NCBI GenBank assembly: GCA_019120355.1 | Contig: DWVG01000041.1 | Coordinates: 1 to 35,862 of the forward strand | Length of the DNA: 35,862 nt | Direction of reading: 5' to 3' | Source of the DNA: Candidatus Ligilactobacillus faecavium | Lineage (GTDB): Bacteria > Bacillota > Bacilli > Lactobacillales > Lactobacillaceae | Shown: piece by piece, positions 1 through 10,775 of the stretch | Position numbering within the stretch: the first letter of the stretch is position 1 | Layout: each line of letters opens with the position of its first letter | Translations under genes and position numbers: made by a program | Notes under the pieces: generated by a model | What the model was told of the DNA's origin: nothing | The model's input: only the letters and a program-made list of their open reading frames with translations | Databases searched by the model: none

Positions 1-2
1 AG

Positions 3-593
3 TTTACCACCCTTGATACCCATGATGGGATTGGAGTGGTCGATGCACGGGATATTTTAACGCAAGATCAAATTGATTTTACAACTAGTGAATTATATAA
101 GATCGGAGCAAACGTAAAGAAGAAGTATTCAAGTGCAGAGTATCATAACCTTGATATTTATCAGATCAATACGACCTTTTATTCAGCTCTTGGTGATGAT
201 GATCGGCGGTACTTCATGTCGCGGTTGATTCAAGTCTTTGCACCGGGAATTCCGCAAGTATACTATGTTGGGTTGCTTGCCGGAAAGAACGATATCAAGT
301 TGCTTGAGGAAACAAAAGAAGGACGGAATATTAACCGGCATTACTACACTAAAGAAGAGGTTGCTGAAGAAGTTAAACGCCCGGTTGTTGCCTCATTATT
401 AAAGCTGCTATCGTTCCGGAATAACGAAGCCGCATTTGACTTAGATGGTTCAATCGATGTTGAAACTCCAGACGAACACTCAATCATTATTTCACGTTTG
501 AGTGCGGACGGTAGTCGAAAAGCTGTTATGGAAGCTAACTTAAAAGACTTAACATATTCAGTGAAGGTTAATGGACAAGAAGTTAAATTTTAG
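3..593 (+). CDS. gtfA: Sucrose phosphorylase (GH13), C-terminal part, gene cut by window start
   Basis: The reading frame is open from base 3 and has no start in the window, so this is the last 196 codons of a longer gene. It begins in the [16 protein letters not shown] segment, which holds the third conserved catalytic-site Asp of GH13 sucrose phosphorylases, and it runs to the normal C-terminus. It is almost identical to the C-terminus of the complete gene at 7326-8768: I count four residue differences over the last 185 residues, with many more silent changes. The family splits sucrose with phosphate into glucose-1-phosphate and fructose in the cytoplasm. It is followed by a hairpin terminator at 614-640. 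Family assignment is firm; whether the upstream part is intact cannot be seen. Confidence 0.93.
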   Translation, partial: FTTLDTHDGIGVVDARDILTQDQIDFTTSELYKIGANVKKKYSSAEYHNLDIYQINTTFYSALGDDDRRYFMSRLIQVFAPGIPQVYYVGLLAGKNDIKLLEETKEGRNINRHYYTKEEVAEEVKRPVVASLLKLLSFRNNEAAFDLDGSIDVETPDEHSIIISRLSADGSRKAVMEANLKDLTYSVKVNGQEVKF

Positions 594-613
594 TTGAATA
601 ATCTTTTAGATTT

Positions 614-640
614 AAAGGAAGCGAGCAATTGCTTCCTTTT
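614..640 (+). terminator. Rho-independent terminator after the partial gtfA copy
   Basis: The arms AAAGGAAGC (614-622) and GCTTCCTTT (631-639) pair perfectly across an 8-base loop and lead into a short T run. It lies 20 bases after the gtfA stop. Confidence 0.7.
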
Positions 641-656
641 GTGATAAGTAGAAGAA

Positions 657-1265
657 ATGACAATTAAAAAACGTAGAGTTATCATGGCATTTTTCGGGGT
701 AATTATTACGGGACTTTGTGTAGGCGGATTGCAGAAAGCCAATCTTGGAACTGACCCATTTACGAGCTTTGTAACGGGAATTGCCAACTTATTTAAATCA
801 CGATACAGCGTATTTTATGTTGTGATTACAGGAATTTTATTACTAGGAATTTTTTTGATCGATAAACATTATATTGGAATTGCAACGGTTATCAATCTTT
901 TGTTGACCGGTGGTGCAGCGGATATGATGCATCATCTTCTTGATAGTTTAATTCCATTTCCCGGGTTATTTGCCCGTTTTGGAATCATGGCGGTTTCATT
1001 GATATTTACCTGTTTTTCTGCGGCTTTATATTTTTCGGCAGATCTAGGAGTATCAGCGTATGATGCGTGGGCATTGATTGCGTCTGATCGCCAACAGGTG
1101 GTTCCATTTAAGTTTTGTCGGATAATCACCGACTCTTTCTGTGTACTGATTGGCTCTATTTTTGGTGCAACGGTTGGAATTGGAACGGTATTGACTGCTT
1201 TTTGCATGGGACCTTTGACAAACTTTTTCCGCGAAAAAATTACTAATCCAATGCTAGAAGAATAA
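657..1265 (+). CDS. YczE/YyaS/YitT-type integral membrane protein
   Basis: This 202-residue protein is almost wholly hydrophobic, with about five membrane segments. It opens with a basic stretch (TIKKRR) and then a segment carrying GLCVGGLQKANLGTDPFTSF, the type of motif found in the YczE/DUF6198 family. These are membrane proteins of unknown substrate in Firmicutes. The upstream Shine-Dalgarno (AGAAG) is weak and close to the ATG. A later ATG at 684 is possible but would remove the basic N-terminus. The gene stands alone between two terminators and converges on galR. Nothing ties it to sugar use other than position. Confidence 0.75.
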   Translation: MTIKKRRVIMAFFGVIITGLCVGGLQKANLGTDPFTSFVTGIANLFKSRYSVFYVVITGILLLGIFLIDKHYIGIATVINLLLTGGAADMMHHLLDSLIPFPGLFARFGIMAVSLIFTCFSAALYFSADLGVSAYDAWALIASDRQQVVPFKFCRIITDSFCVLIGSIFGATVGIGTVLTAFCMGPLTNFFREKITNPMLEE

Positions 1266-1303
1266 AAAAGTGCTGGCTCAATGAATGCGAGCCAGCACTT
1301 TTT
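1265..1303. terminator. Bidirectional terminator between the YczE-like gene and galR
   Basis: A perfect 10-bp stem, GTGCTGGCTC (1270-1279) with GAGCCAGCAC (1289-1298), is flanked by A5 on the left and T5 on the right. It can therefore stop transcription from both convergent genes. Confidence 0.92.
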
Positions 1304-1308
1304 GTATT

Positions 1309-2325
<1,017 letters not shown>

Positions 2326-2333
2326 CTAGCTAA

Positions 2334-2339
2334 ATTATA
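2334..2339 (-). promoter_or_regulatory. galR promoter -10 element
   Basis: On the minus strand this reads TATAAT. A T-rich -35 candidate (TTTTTA) lies 16 bases upstream, inside the left arm of the operator-like inverted repeat. The start codon is about 30 bases further on. Confidence 0.55.
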
Positions 2340-2349
2340 TCATAAAAAT

Positions 2350-2383
2350 ATTTAGTAAAAACATATGGAAATATTTACTAAAT
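2350..2383. promoter_or_regulatory. Operator-like inverted repeat between galR and galK
   Basis: ATTTAGTAAA (2350-2359) and TTTACTAAAT (2374-2383) are perfect inverted copies separated by 14 bases. They sit between the divergent -10 boxes, overlap the galR -35 region and lie just upstream of the galK -10. This fits binding by the LacI-type regulator; the assignment to GalR is inference. Confidence 0.6.
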
Positions 2384-2387
2384 TAAG

Positions 2388-2393
2388 TATAAT
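2388..2393 (+). promoter_or_regulatory. galK operon promoter -10 element
   Basis: A perfect TATAAT lies 36 bases before the galK ATG and just downstream of the inverted repeat. No good -35 hexamer is visible. The spacing places the repeat over the -35 position, so a bound repressor would block initiation. Confidence 0.6.
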
Positions 2394-2428
2394 AAAAATG
2401 AAAGGTTACTAAAGGAAGGAGTGATTTA

Positions 2429-3604
2429 ATGAACTCGCAGGAATTAAAAATGAATTTTAAAGAAGTTTATCAAACTGATCCAGACGTACTGTATTTTTCA
2501 CCCGGAAGAGTAAACTTGCTGGGAGAACACACAGACTATAATGGTGGTTATGTTTTTCCATGTGCAATCTCTTTAGGAACATGGGGTGCGATTCGTAAAA
2601 GAGATGATCGGCAGCTGAAGTTCTTTTCGGGTAATTTCAAAAAAGAAGGAATTATTACAGGTGATTTAGACCATCTAGAGTACAACCTAGATGCAAAATG
2701 GACGAATTATGCGAAGGGAATTATCCATTATTTTGAGCAAAATGGATACAAAATTGATGCTGGAATGGATATTTATATTTGGGGTAACCTTCCGCAGGGG
2801 GGCTCAGGGTTATCCTCATCGGCTTCAATTGAAATGCTTTTTTGTGGAATGATTGAAGAATTATTTGGTTATAAGTTAGATGATCTTAAAGCAATTAAGA
2901 TGGGGGTCGATACCGAAAACAAATATTTAGGACTTAATTCTGGGATTTTAGATCAATTTATCATTCGAAAAGGGAAAAAAGATCACGCAATTTTACTAAA
3001 TACTGCTGATTTAAATTATGAGTACGTTCCAGTTGATTTAGGTGATAATGCACTTGTTATTATGAATACCAACAAGCCAAGGGCATTGGTTGATTCGAAA
3101 TATAACGAGCGGGTGAAGGAGTGTAATGAAGCACTGACAGTTTTCCAAAAAGATATGAAAATTAATTCACTAAGTGAGGTAACCGAAGCAGACTTGATTA
3201 AACACATGAGTGAACTTGATAGTCGGCACCTCCAGCGTGTTCGTCATATTGTATTTGAAAACCAATGTTGTCTATTGGGAAAAGAAGCATTGGATAATGA
3301 TAACCTTCAAGAGTTTGGGAGAATTCAAAATGCTTCCCATGTCTCACTTCAATACGATTATGAGGTAAGCGGGATAGAATTAGATACGCTTGTCCATGCA
3401 GCATGGAAGCAGCCGGGCGTTTTAGGAGCTCGCATGTGCGGTGCGGGATTTGGCGGCAGCGGAATTGCGCTCATTTCTAAGGACAAGGTAAACGAATTTG
3501 AAAAAAACGTTGGTAAAATTTATGAGGAAAAGATCGGATATGCACCTCGATTCTATACAGTCGAAATTGTTGATGGTGCTCACCGTTTAAGAGAAGAGGA
3601 TTAA
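2429..3604 (+). CDS. galK: Galactokinase
   Basis: Phosphorylates galactose to galactose-1-phosphate with ATP, the first step of the Leloir pathway. The 391-residue length is typical. The galactokinase signature RVNLLGEHTDYNGG is near residues 27-40. The GHMP-kinase ATP motif GGSGLSSSAS is near residue 125, and the C-terminal GHMP motif GARMCGAGFGGSG is near residue 335. AAGGAAGGAG gives a strong ribosome site 8 bases before the ATG. It is the first gene of galK-galT-aga-gtfA, with galT starting 3 bases after its stop. No galE or galM is present in the window, so the UDP-galactose epimerase must be elsewhere. Confidence 0.97.
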   Translation: MNSQELKMNFKEVYQTDPDVLYFSPGRVNLLGEHTDYNGGYVFPCAISLGTWGAIRKRDDRQLKFFSGNFKKEGIITGDLDHLEYNLDAKWTNYAKGIIHYFEQNGYKIDAGMDIYIWGNLPQGGSGLSSSASIEMLFCGMIEELFGYKLDDLKAIKMGVDTENKYLGLNSGILDQFIIRKGKKDHAILLNTADLNYEYVPVDLGDNALVIMNTNKPRALVDSKYNERVKECNEALTVFQKDMKINSLSEVTEADLIKHMSELDSRHLQRVRHIVFENQCCLLGKEALDNDNLQEFGRIQNASHVSLQYDYEVSGIELDTLVHAAWKQPGVLGARMCGAGFGGSGIALISKDKVNEFEKNVGKIYEEKIGYAPRFYTVEIVDGAHRLREED

Positions 3605-3607
3605 AAA

Positions 3608-5089
3608 ATGAAAAAGGTAATGACACTTGTTGATTCATTTGTAAATGGAGTAATCGAAGAAAGCGACTATGAAAGTCTTGACCGAAATTACTTGAAGAAT
3701 CGGGTTTTAAACCTTGTGGGGGAAGAAAATATTCCAGTTGCTCCAGAAACGGATGACTTGATTGAATTGAAAAATCAACTGGTTCGAGTTGCTGTTCAAA
3801 ATCAAAAGATTGGTGACACTGCTAATGAGCAGGATAATCTTGGAGCAGAATTAATGGACTTTATTACGCCGGCTCCAAGCATTGTAAATCGGCGTTTCTG
3901 GGATGAATATCAAATTTCACCGCAAAAGGCGATTGCTGCATTTTATGATTTAAGTCAACGAAATGATTATATTAAAACGAAGGCAATTGCGAAAAATATT
4001 TACTTCAAACACCCAAGTGAATATGGCGACATTGAAATTACCATTAACCTCTCCAAGCCTGAAAAGGATCCAAAGCAAATTGCGCTTGCAAAGAAAATGA
4101 AGGCTTCCGGTTACCCGAAATGCAACCTTTGCATGGAAAATGAAGGATATCAAGGACGAATCAATTATCCGGCACGGACTAATCACCGCATCATCCGGCT
4201 TGATATCGATGGTCATCAATGGGGATTCCAATATTCACCGTATGCCTACTTCAATGAACATTGTATCTTTTTAGATTCTGTTCATGAAGAAATGGTAATT
4301 GATAAAAAAACATTTAAGCAATTATTGACGATCGTTCAAAAGTTTCCGGGTTATTTTGCAGGCAGTAATGCTGACCTTCCGATTGTTGGCGGTTCGATTT
4401 TATCGCATGAACATTATCAAGGCGGACGGCATACGTTTGCAATGGAAACGGCTCCGATTGAAACGCAAATCAAATTTGATGGCTTTGAAAATGTTGAAGC
4501 TGGGATCGTTAAGTGGCCAATGTCAGTAATTCGATTAACAAGTTCAAACATGAATCAGATTTGTGACTTAGCGGATAAAATTTTGCAAAAGTGGAATCAT
4601 TACACTGATAAATCTGTATCCGTCGTTGCTCAATCAAACGGCGAATGGCATCATACGATCACCCCAATTGCGCGGATGCGGAACGGAAAGTATGAACTTG
4701 ATCTCGTTTTACGTGATAACCAAACATCCGCTCAATATCCAGATGGAATTTTCCATCCACATAAAGATGTTCAGCATATCAAGAAGGAAAATATCGGTCT
4801 GATCGAAGTTATGGGATTAGCAATCTTACCGCCACGCTTGAAGACGGAAATGCAAGAAGTTGAAAAGTACCTGCTTGGTAAGGATAATCAAATCGCTGAT
4901 TACCATCGTGAATGGGCAGACGAAATTAAAAAGAAATCATTAGCTTTGAATGACCAAAACGTTCATGCGATTGTTCAAGATGAAATCGGAAAGGTCTTTG
5001 TCCGGGTTCTTGAAGATGCAGGGGTCTTTAAGCGGGATGAACAGGGACACCAAGCATTTATGAAGTTTATTGACGCAGTTAATCACTAA
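3608..5089 (+). CDS. galT: UDP-glucose-hexose-1-phosphate uridylyltransferase, Firmicutes type 2
   Basis: Exchanges UMP between UDP-glucose and galactose-1-phosphate, giving UDP-galactose and glucose-1-phosphate. At 493 residues it is the long class II GalT of lactobacilli and bacilli rather than the roughly 350-residue E. coli type. Visible family segments include [16 protein letters not shown] (near residue 169), [12 protein letters not shown] (near 210) and the histidine-rich [12 protein letters not shown] (near 263). The start lies 3 bases after the galK stop and its ribosome site (AGAGGA) is inside the galK end, so translation is probably coupled. The next gene begins 20 bases later. Confidence 0.96.
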   Translation: MKKVMTLVDSFVNGVIEESDYESLDRNYLKNRVLNLVGEENIPVAPETDDLIELKNQLVRVAVQNQKIGDTANEQDNLGAELMDFITPAPSIVNRRFWDEYQISPQKAIAAFYDLSQRNDYIKTKAIAKNIYFKHPSEYGDIEITINLSKPEKDPKQIALAKKMKASGYPKCNLCMENEGYQGRINYPARTNHRIIRLDIDGHQWGFQYSPYAYFNEHCIFLDSVHEEMVIDKKTFKQLLTIVQKFPGYFAGSNADLPIVGGSILSHEHYQGGRHTFAMETAPIETQIKFDGFENVEAGIVKWPMSVIRLTSSNMNQICDLADKILQKWNHYTDKSVSVVAQSNGEWHHTITPIARMRNGKYELDLVLRDNQTSAQYPDGIFHPHKDVQHIKKENIGLIEVMGLAILPPRLKTEMQEVEKYLLGKDNQIADYHREWADEIKKKSLALNDQNVHAIVQDEIGKVFVRVLEDAGVFKRDEQGHQAFMKFIDAVNH

Positions 5090-5109
5090 ATATTCGGGGA
5101 GGCTTTTGA

Positions 5110-7308
5110 ATGGCAAATCTAATTAGTTTTGATGAACAAAATAAAGTATTTCATCTTCATAATGACAAAATTTCATACATTTTTTCAGTTGTCGAAGGTG
5201 GATTACTAAATCATTTATATTACGGAAAAAGAATTAATGAATATCATGGCGAAATGAATTACCCTCGAATTGACCGGGGCTTTTCTGGAAATCTTCCCGG
5301 ATCATTAGACCGGACATTTTCACCAGATACCTTAATGCAAGAATACAGTACAAGCGGAATTTGTGATTATCGCACGCCGGCGGTAATTGTTCGCCAAGAA
5401 AACGGATCACGGGCCTCACGATTTGAATATCAGGGTTACCGGATCGAAGCCGGAAAACCGAAATTAAAGGGCCTGCCAGCAACGTATGTTGAATCTGACG
5501 ATGAAGCTGAAACCCTTTATGTTACTCTTAAAGATCAAGTTTCAGATGTTGAAGTAACATTGTTATATACAATTTACCGTGATCGCGCGGTAATTGCCCG
5601 ATCAGCACAGGTAAAGAACAATGGCGATGCAGCTGTTTATCTTGATAAGGTGGCATCAATGCAAATTGATTTGCCAAATCAGCCGTTAGATGTTGTTAGC
5701 TTCCCAGGAGCTCACGCCAATGAACGCGACATGGAACGGGCTCACTTAAATCGGGGCGTTCGAAAATATGAAAGCCGGCGGGGAACAACAAGTCACCAAA
5801 TGAATAACTTTGTTGCACTATGTTCACCGAATACGGATGAAATGAATGGCGAAGTTTATGGATTTGACCTAGTTTATTCTGGCAACTTCGTAATTGAAGT
5901 TGAACGCGATCAAATTCAACAAACCCGGGTAACATGCGGAATCAACGATTACAACTTTGCATGGAAATTAGCTTCAAACGAAGAGTTTCAAACACCTGAA
6001 AGCTTAATTGTATACTCTGACGAAGGATTTAACGGAATGAGCCAAACATTCCATCACTTGATTCAAGAACGGGTTGTTCGCGGAAAGTATCGTGATCAAG
6101 AACGACCAATCGTAGTTAATAACTGGGAAGCAACCTTTATGGACTTTACCGAAGAAAAATTAACGCCCATTGTTGACGAAGCCCAAAGACTTGGCATTGA
6201 AATGTTTGTTCTTGATGATGGCTGGTTTGGTCACCGTGACGATGATAACTCATCATTGGGTGACTGGTACGTTGATCAGAAGAAGTTTCCAAAGGGCTTG
6301 AAGCACTTTGCAGATTACGTTCATAATAAAGGCCTTAAATTTGGCTTGTGGTTTGAACCTGAAATGATTTCAATTGATTCAGATTTGTACCGTGAACATC
6401 CAGATTATATGATAGCTGTTCCTGGACGGAAACCATCACCATCCCGGAATCAATACTTACTTGATTTGACCCGGAAAGATGTCCGCGATAATATCATCGG
6501 TCAGGTTGAAAAGATTTTACGAGAAAATGATGTTGATTATGTCAAGTGGGATATGAACCGGCATTTATCAGATGTTTATTCGCTTAAACTTCCTGCAGAT
6601 CAAGAAGGTGAAGTATATCACCGGTATATTTTAGGTGCATATGAGATGGTTGATCAAATCACAAGTGACTTCCCTGAAATCCTCTTTGAAGGTTGTTCAG
6701 GTGGCGGCGGCCGCTTTGATACCGGCTGGGCATATTACATGCCACAGTCGTGGGCAAGTGACAATACGGATGCAGTTGCCCGTCAACGGATCCAATATGC
6801 AACGTCATACGTCTACCCAACATCAACAATGACGGCTCACGTTTCAGTTTCACCAAACCAACAAACCGGGCGGCAAACATCATTTGAAACCCGTGGAAAT
6901 TGTGCAATGAGTGGTGTCTTTGGATATGAATTAGACTTGACTCAAATGAGTGATGACGAAAAGGCAATGGTAACGAAACAAGTTGCTGAATATAAAGAAG
7001 TTCGTCATCTTGTTCAATTTGGGGATTTCTACCGTTTGAAGAGTCCATATACATCAAATGAATGTGCATGGATGTTTGTTTCACCAGACAAGAAAGATGT
7101 TTTAGTAAAACAATTCCAAACAATGGCAGATGCTCAAGCATTGTCAACGATTACCAAGTTAGTTGGACTTGATCCGCAAAAGCATTACCAAAACGTTGAA
7201 ACGAAAGAAATCTTTGGTGGCGATGAATTGATGAACGTTGGATTTTTCAATCCATTTTACCATCACGATTATGCAAGCAGCAGTTATCGGTTTAAGGCAA
7301 TTGACTAA
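5110..7308 (+). CDS. aga: Alpha-galactosidase (GH36)
   Basis: Releases galactose from melibiose, raffinose and related sugars. It is a full-length 732-residue GH36 enzyme with no signal peptide, so it acts in the cytoplasm on imported sugar. The nucleophile motif YVKWDMNR puts the catalytic Asp at about residue 481. CSGGGGRFD follows, then [11 protein letters not shown] with the acid/base Asp at about 551. The 70-residue distance between the two is what is known for the bacterial family. The ribosome site GGGGAGG is 8 bases before the ATG. Position between galT and gtfA shows the product galactose feeding galKT and the sucrose half of raffinose feeding sucrose phosphorylase. No dedicated transporter is present in the window. 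Confidence 0.96.
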   Translation: MANLISFDEQNKVFHLHNDKISYIFSVVEGGLLNHLYYGKRINEYHGEMNYPRIDRGFSGNLPGSLDRTFSPDTLMQEYSTSGICDYRTPAVIVRQENGSRASRFEYQGYRIEAGKPKLKGLPATYVESDDEAETLYVTLKDQVSDVEVTLLYTIYRDRAVIARSAQVKNNGDAAVYLDKVASMQIDLPNQPLDVVSFPGAHANERDMERAHLNRGVRKYESRRGTTSHQMNNFVALCSPNTDEMNGEVYGFDLVYSGNFVIEVERDQIQQTRVTCGINDYNFAWKLASNEEFQTPESLIVYSDEGFNGMSQTFHHLIQERVVRGKYRDQERPIVVNNWEATFMDFTEEKLTPIVDEAQRLGIEMFVLDDGWFGHRDDDNSSLGDWYVDQKKFPKGLKHFADYVHNKGLKFGLWFEPEMISIDSDLYREHPDYMIAVPGRKPSPSRNQYLLDLTRKDVRDNIIGQVEKILRENDVDYVKWDMNRHLSDVYSLKLPADQEGEVYHRYILGAYEMVDQITSDFPEILFEGCSGGGGRFDTGWAYYMPQSWASDNTDAVARQRIQYATSYVYPTSTMTAHVSVSPNQQTGRQTSFETRGNCAMSGVFGYELDLTQMSDDEKAMVTKQVAEYKEVRHLVQFGDFYRLKSPYTSNECAWMFVSPDKKDVLVKQFQTMADAQALSTITKLVGLDPQKHYQNVETKEIFGGDELMNVGFFNPFYHHDYASSSYRFKAID

Positions 7309-7325
7309 AAAAGCGGGGAATGAAG

Positions 7326-8768
7326 ATGACGGTTCAGAATAAAGCAATGTTGATTACCTATCCGGATAGTTTAGGAAAAAACATCAAAGAATTAACCGAA
7401 GTCTTGGAACAAGACTTTGGGGATGCAATTGGTGGGGTTCACTTATTGCCATTTTTCCCTTCAACGGGTGACCGGGGCTTTGCACCGGTTGATTACAAAG
7501 ATGTTGGTCCACAATTCGGAACATGGGAAGACGTTGAAAAGTTAGGCGAAAAGTATTATTTAATGTTTGACTTTATGATCAATCATATTTCGCGTCAATC
7601 AGAATATTATAAAGATTTCAAGAAGAATAAAGATGTCAGCAAATGGGCAGATTTGTTCTTAAGTTGGGATAAGTTCTGGCCAGAAGGACACCCAACTCAA
7701 GAAGATATTGATTTGATTTATAAACGAAAAGATCGGGCGCCATACCAAGAAATTCATTTTGATGATGGAACAACGGAAAAACTCTGGAATACCTTCGGCG
7801 AAGAGCAAATTGATATGGATGTTCGGACACAAGTAACAAAGGATTTCATTAAATCAACCCTTGAAAGCTTAATTGATCACGGTGCTGACATTATTCGGCT
7901 CGATGCGTTTGCATATGCGGTTAAGAAACTTGGAACGAATGACTTCTTTGTTGAACCTGAAATTTGGAACTTGTTAAACGAAGTTGATGAGGTTGTTAAG
8001 GCTAAGAAAGCTGAAATCTTACCTGAAATTCATGAACATTACAGTATGCCATTTAAGATTTCAGATCATGGATACTTTGTTTATGACTTTGCCTTACCAA
8101 TGGTTACCCTCTATTCAATTTATAGCGGGAAGACCGATCAGCTTGCTAAATGGTTAACAATGAGTCCAATGAAGCAATTTACAACCCTTGATACCCATGA
8201 TGGAATTGGGGTGGTCGATGCACGGGATATTTTAACGCAAGATCAAATTGATTTTACAACTAGTGAATTATATAAGATTGGAGCAAACGTAAAGAAAAAG
8301 TATTCAAGTGCAGAATATCATAATCTTGATATTTACCAAATTAACACAACCTTTTACTCAGCTCTTGGAGATGACGATCGGCGATACTTCATGTCACGGT
8401 TGATTCAAGTTTTTGCACCAGGAATCCCGCAAGTATATTATGTTGGCTTACTTGCCGGAAAGAACGATATTAAGTTGCTTGAGAAAACAAAAGAAGGACG
8501 GAATATTAATCGGCATTACTATACAAAAGAAGAGGTTGTCGAAGAAGTTAAGCGGCCAGTTGTTGCTTCATTATTAAAACTGTTATCATTCCGGAATAAC
8601 GAAGCTGCATTTGATTTAGACGGTTCGATCGACGTTGAAACGCCAGACGAACACTCGATCATCCTCTCGCGTTTGAGTGCGGATGGCAGCCGAAAAGCTG
8701 TTATGGAAGCTAACTTGAAAGATTTGACGTATTCTGTAAAAGTTAACGGACAAGAGATTAAGTTTTAA
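7326..8768 (+). CDS. gtfA: Sucrose phosphorylase (GH13)
   Basis: Converts sucrose and phosphate to glucose-1-phosphate and fructose. The chosen start is the ATG at 7326, giving 480 residues from MTVQNKAML. The only ribosome site, GCGGGGA, ends at 7319, too close to the alternative ATG at 7320 but well spaced for 7326. This also matches the N-terminus of streptococcal GtfA. In this numbering the nucleophile Asp is about 193 (RLDAFAYA), the acid/base Glu about 234 (LPEIHEHY), and the third Asp lies in [10 protein letters not shown]. It is the last gene of the gal operon. Its C-terminal part is nearly identical to the partial gene at 3-593, so the genome has two copies flanking galR-galKT-aga. 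Confidence 0.96.
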   Translation: MTVQNKAMLITYPDSLGKNIKELTEVLEQDFGDAIGGVHLLPFFPSTGDRGFAPVDYKDVGPQFGTWEDVEKLGEKYYLMFDFMINHISRQSEYYKDFKKNKDVSKWADLFLSWDKFWPEGHPTQEDIDLIYKRKDRAPYQEIHFDDGTTEKLWNTFGEEQIDMDVRTQVTKDFIKSTLESLIDHGADIIRLDAFAYAVKKLGTNDFFVEPEIWNLLNEVDEVVKAKKAEILPEIHEHYSMPFKISDHGYFVYDFALPMVTLYSIYSGKTDQLAKWLTMSPMKQFTTLDTHDGIGVVDARDILTQDQIDFTTSELYKIGANVKKKYSSAEYHNLDIYQINTTFYSALGDDDRRYFMSRLIQVFAPGIPQVYYVGLLAGKNDIKLLEKTKEGRNINRHYYTKEEVVEEVKRPVVASLLKLLSFRNNEAAFDLDGSIDVETPDEHSIILSRLSADGSRKAVMEANLKDLTYSVKVNGQEIKF

Positions 8769-8781
8769 GATAAACAAAAAA

Positions 8782-8814
8782 CATTTCAACGTTAATTCGC
8801 TGAAATGGCTTTTT
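8782..8814 (+). terminator. Terminator of the gal operon
   Basis: CATTTCA (8782-8788) pairs with TGAAATG (8801-8807), with two further inner pairs (CG with CG). A T run (8810-8814) follows 2 bases after the stem. It lies 13 bases after the gtfA stop. Confidence 0.75.
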
Positions 8815-8833
8815 GTTATTCAATCAAGTTTTA

Positions 8834-8926
8834 TTAGAATTTGATGACTTTCCGGCCCTTGATTTCGCCGTTCTTCATTTTATTGATCATTTCATTAACT
8901 TCGTCTAGTTTGCGTTCTGATTTTCT
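8834..8926 (-). pseudogene. C-terminal remnant of a zinc-type alcohol dehydrogenase
   Basis: Read on the minus strand, this piece encodes RKLDEVNEMINKMKNGEIKG, then RKVIKF and a stop. That is the typical tail of AdhP/AdhA-type zinc alcohol dehydrogenases, which end in KGEIxGRMVIDF-like sequence. There is no start and no catalytic domain, and upstream the frame runs into unrelated sequence. It is a dead fragment about 30 codons long. The family call rests on this short tail only. Confidence 0.6.
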
Positions 8927-9025
8927 TAATTAAACTTGCTTGAATCAGATAATTTTTCAAGAATCTTAACGGCGAAGTTGTTTCTCAAAGTATATTCTTC
9001 GTCTAGCATTTTGGATAGAACGCTG
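8927..9025 (-). other. Unassigned minus-strand coding scrap
   Basis: The minus strand here reads LSKMLDEEYTLRNNF, then AVKILEKLSDSSKFN and a stop. It looks like real protein sequence, but I do not recognise it. It lies between the alcohol dehydrogenase tail and the PTS tail, so it is most likely a third gene fragment in the same deletion scar. Confidence 0.3.
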
Positions 9026-9208
9026 ATTATGTGCCAAGACGCATGGACGACCCCAGTTGTGATCTCAGGTTACTTAGCAACCGGTCATATTTCAGGAGCA
9101 ATCACCCAAATTGTCTGCTTGGCAGTCGATGCTTTGATCTACGTTGGCTTCTTCAAGAAAGCTGATAAAAAGAAGATTCAAGAAGGATTGGCAATGGAAA
9201 ACAAGTAA
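9026..9208 (+). pseudogene. C-terminal remnant of a PTS IIC permease
   Basis: From 9026 the frame reads WTTPVVISGYLATGHISGAI, continues to FFKKADKKKIQEGLAMENK and stops. It closely follows the last 55 or so residues of the complete IIC at 9361-10662 (WTTPAIISGYLATGHISGAV to FFKKADKRKVQ). Four codons (residues CQDA) are inserted just before WTTP relative to that gene. Everything upstream of the homology is missing, so this is a decayed paralog or the leftover of a duplication. A normal-looking stop and C-terminus remain. Confidence 0.8.
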
Positions 9209-9265
9209 CGCTTAATTTATAAAAGTCAAGGGTTGAATTCCTTGATTTTTATGTTAAATTAAAAA

Positions 9266-9279
9266 TGTAAGCGCTGTCA
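9266..9279. promoter_or_regulatory. cre site (CcpA operator) upstream of the PTS IIC gene
   Basis: TGTAAGCGCTGTCA matches the Gram-positive cre consensus TGWAANCGNTNWCA at every position. It lies about 80 bases before the IIC start, so carbon catabolite control by CcpA is expected. Whether it represses depends on the promoter position, which I cannot fix with confidence. Confidence 0.75.
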
Positions 9280-9360
9280 TAAAAATGCAATCATTTAGTA
9301 ATAGTTTTAATATTATTTAAATTGACGTTTACGTGAGTATATTTTAAGGGGATGAAGCAA

Positions 9361-10662
9361 ATGTCTTCAACGAGAAATATGAAAGATAAAGTAATGAAAG
9401 TGATTGGTAAGATTTCCAATTCACGCCATATGATCGCGTTGCGGGATGGAATCGCTCAAGCCGTTCCGTTGATCGTAATTGGATCGGTGTTCATGATCAT
9501 TGGACAATTTCCAATCCAAGGATACTTGAAATTTATGGCGCACACATTCGGACCGCACTGGAATGTCGTTATCCAACAGATCACATATGCTTCATTTGAT
9601 TTGATGGGATTAATTGCGGTAATCGGGATTTCATATAACCTGACTAAGAGTTACGGCGACGTTGCACCGCTTCCAGCCGCACTGGTTGCGATGTGCGGGT
9701 TCTTCCTGACGATTCCATTTTCAATGCACAAGGATGGCACATTTTGGATTCCGTTGGATCAATTAGGATCAACCGGATTATTTATCGCCATTATTATCGG
9801 GCTGTTCTTAACTGACCTTTACGTTTGGATGGTTCATAAGAAGATCACGATCAAGATGCCAGCCAGCGTACCACCAGCTGTAAGTGATTCATTTACAGCC
9901 TTGTTCCCAGGTTTCTTCTGCTTATTGCTTGTTTGGGTGATTCGGATGGGAGTTTCATTCACACCGATTGAGACCATTCCAAACCTGATGCAATTCATTT
10001 TCAAGCCATTATCAGTTGTTGGAACAAGTTTACCAGGCGCATTGATTTGTGAATTCTTAGTTTCATTCTTATGGATCTTCGGGATTCACGGGGCCAACGT
10101 TGTTTCAGGTGTGATGACGGCAATCTGGCTAGCAGCCATGCAACAAAATGCAGTTGCCTTTGCCGCTCACAAAGCATTACCAAACATTGTTACCCAACAA
10201 TTCTTTGATAACTTTGTTCACATTGGTGGTTCAGGTGCCACATTAGGACTTGCAATTATGATGATCATGTTTGCCAAGAGTGACGAATACAAGACATTGG
10301 CTAAGTTGGAAATTGCTCCGGCATTCTTCAACATCAATGAACCATTAATCTTTGGGTTCCCGGTAGTTATGAACCCGTTCATCGCGGTTCCATTTATCGT
10401 GGCTCCATTATTGAATGTTTTGATCACCTACTTTACAATGGCTAGCGGAATCGTTGCTAAAACGATTGGAATCATGGTTCCATGGACAACTCCAGCAATT
10501 ATTTCAGGTTACTTGGCAACCGGCCATATTTCAGGGGCTGTATTGCAGGTTGTCTTGATTGCAGTTGATTCATTGGTATACGTATACTTCTTCAAGAAGG
10601 CTGATAAGCGCAAAGTTCAGGCTCAAATGGCAAATGCCAAGAAGGCGAAAACGCAAGTTTAA
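9361..10662 (+). CDS. PTS lactose/cellobiose-family IIC permease
   Basis: This membrane component brings in and phosphorylates a beta-linked disaccharide or amino sugar. It has about 433 residues and some ten hydrophobic segments. Family features include the N-terminal SRHMIALRDGIAQAVPLIVIG, the central FGIHGANVVSGVM and the NINEPLIFGFPVVMNPF block. The start is set at the ATG at 9361. AAGGGG directly abuts the earlier ATG at 9352 but is 9 bases from 9361. It has a cre site upstream. The IIB-IIA pair follows after 113 bases with its own promoter. Substrate cannot be told from sequence; the DUF871/GH170 gene downstream suggests a 6-phospho-glycoside. Confidence 0.93.
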   Translation: MSSTRNMKDKVMKVIGKISNSRHMIALRDGIAQAVPLIVIGSVFMIIGQFPIQGYLKFMAHTFGPHWNVVIQQITYASFDLMGLIAVIGISYNLTKSYGDVAPLPAALVAMCGFFLTIPFSMHKDGTFWIPLDQLGSTGLFIAIIIGLFLTDLYVWMVHKKITIKMPASVPPAVSDSFTALFPGFFCLLLVWVIRMGVSFTPIETIPNLMQFIFKPLSVVGTSLPGALICEFLVSFLWIFGIHGANVVSGVMTAIWLAAMQQNAVAFAAHKALPNIVTQQFFDNFVHIGGSGATLGLAIMMIMFAKSDEYKTLAKLEIAPAFFNINEPLIFGFPVVMNPFIAVPFIVAPLLNVLITYFTMASGIVAKTIGIMVPWTTPAIISGYLATGHISGAVLQVVLIAVDSLVYVYFFKKADKRKVQAQMANAKKAKTQV

Positions 10663-10688
10663 ATCACATTTAAATATTTTGATAATGC

Positions 10689-10717
10689 TTTTCAAGTTAT
10701 GGTGAAGGTGCTATAAT
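10689..10717 (+). promoter_or_regulatory. Promoter of the PTS IIB-IIA unit
   Basis: A perfect -10 TATAAT (10712-10717) lies 17 bases after a -35 candidate TTTTCA (10689-10694). The near-consensus cre site begins 11 bases downstream of the -10, over the expected start of transcription. Confidence 0.65.
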
Positions 10718-10727
10718 TTAGGTGTTA

Positions 10728-10741
10728 AGAAAGCGCTATCA
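10728..10741. promoter_or_regulatory. cre-like site before PTS IIB
   Basis: AGAAAGCGCTATCA matches the cre consensus at 13 of 14 positions; only the first base differs. It sits just downstream of the TATAAT, the position from which CcpA normally represses. Confidence 0.7.
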
Positions 10742-10775
10742 AAGCTAGAATATTAAGATTTATGAGGTGAATAAA

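Noticed and set aside
3950..4231. 93-codon minus-strand frame inside galT
   Set aside because: It is an antisense shadow of a clearly coding gene and has no ribosome site.
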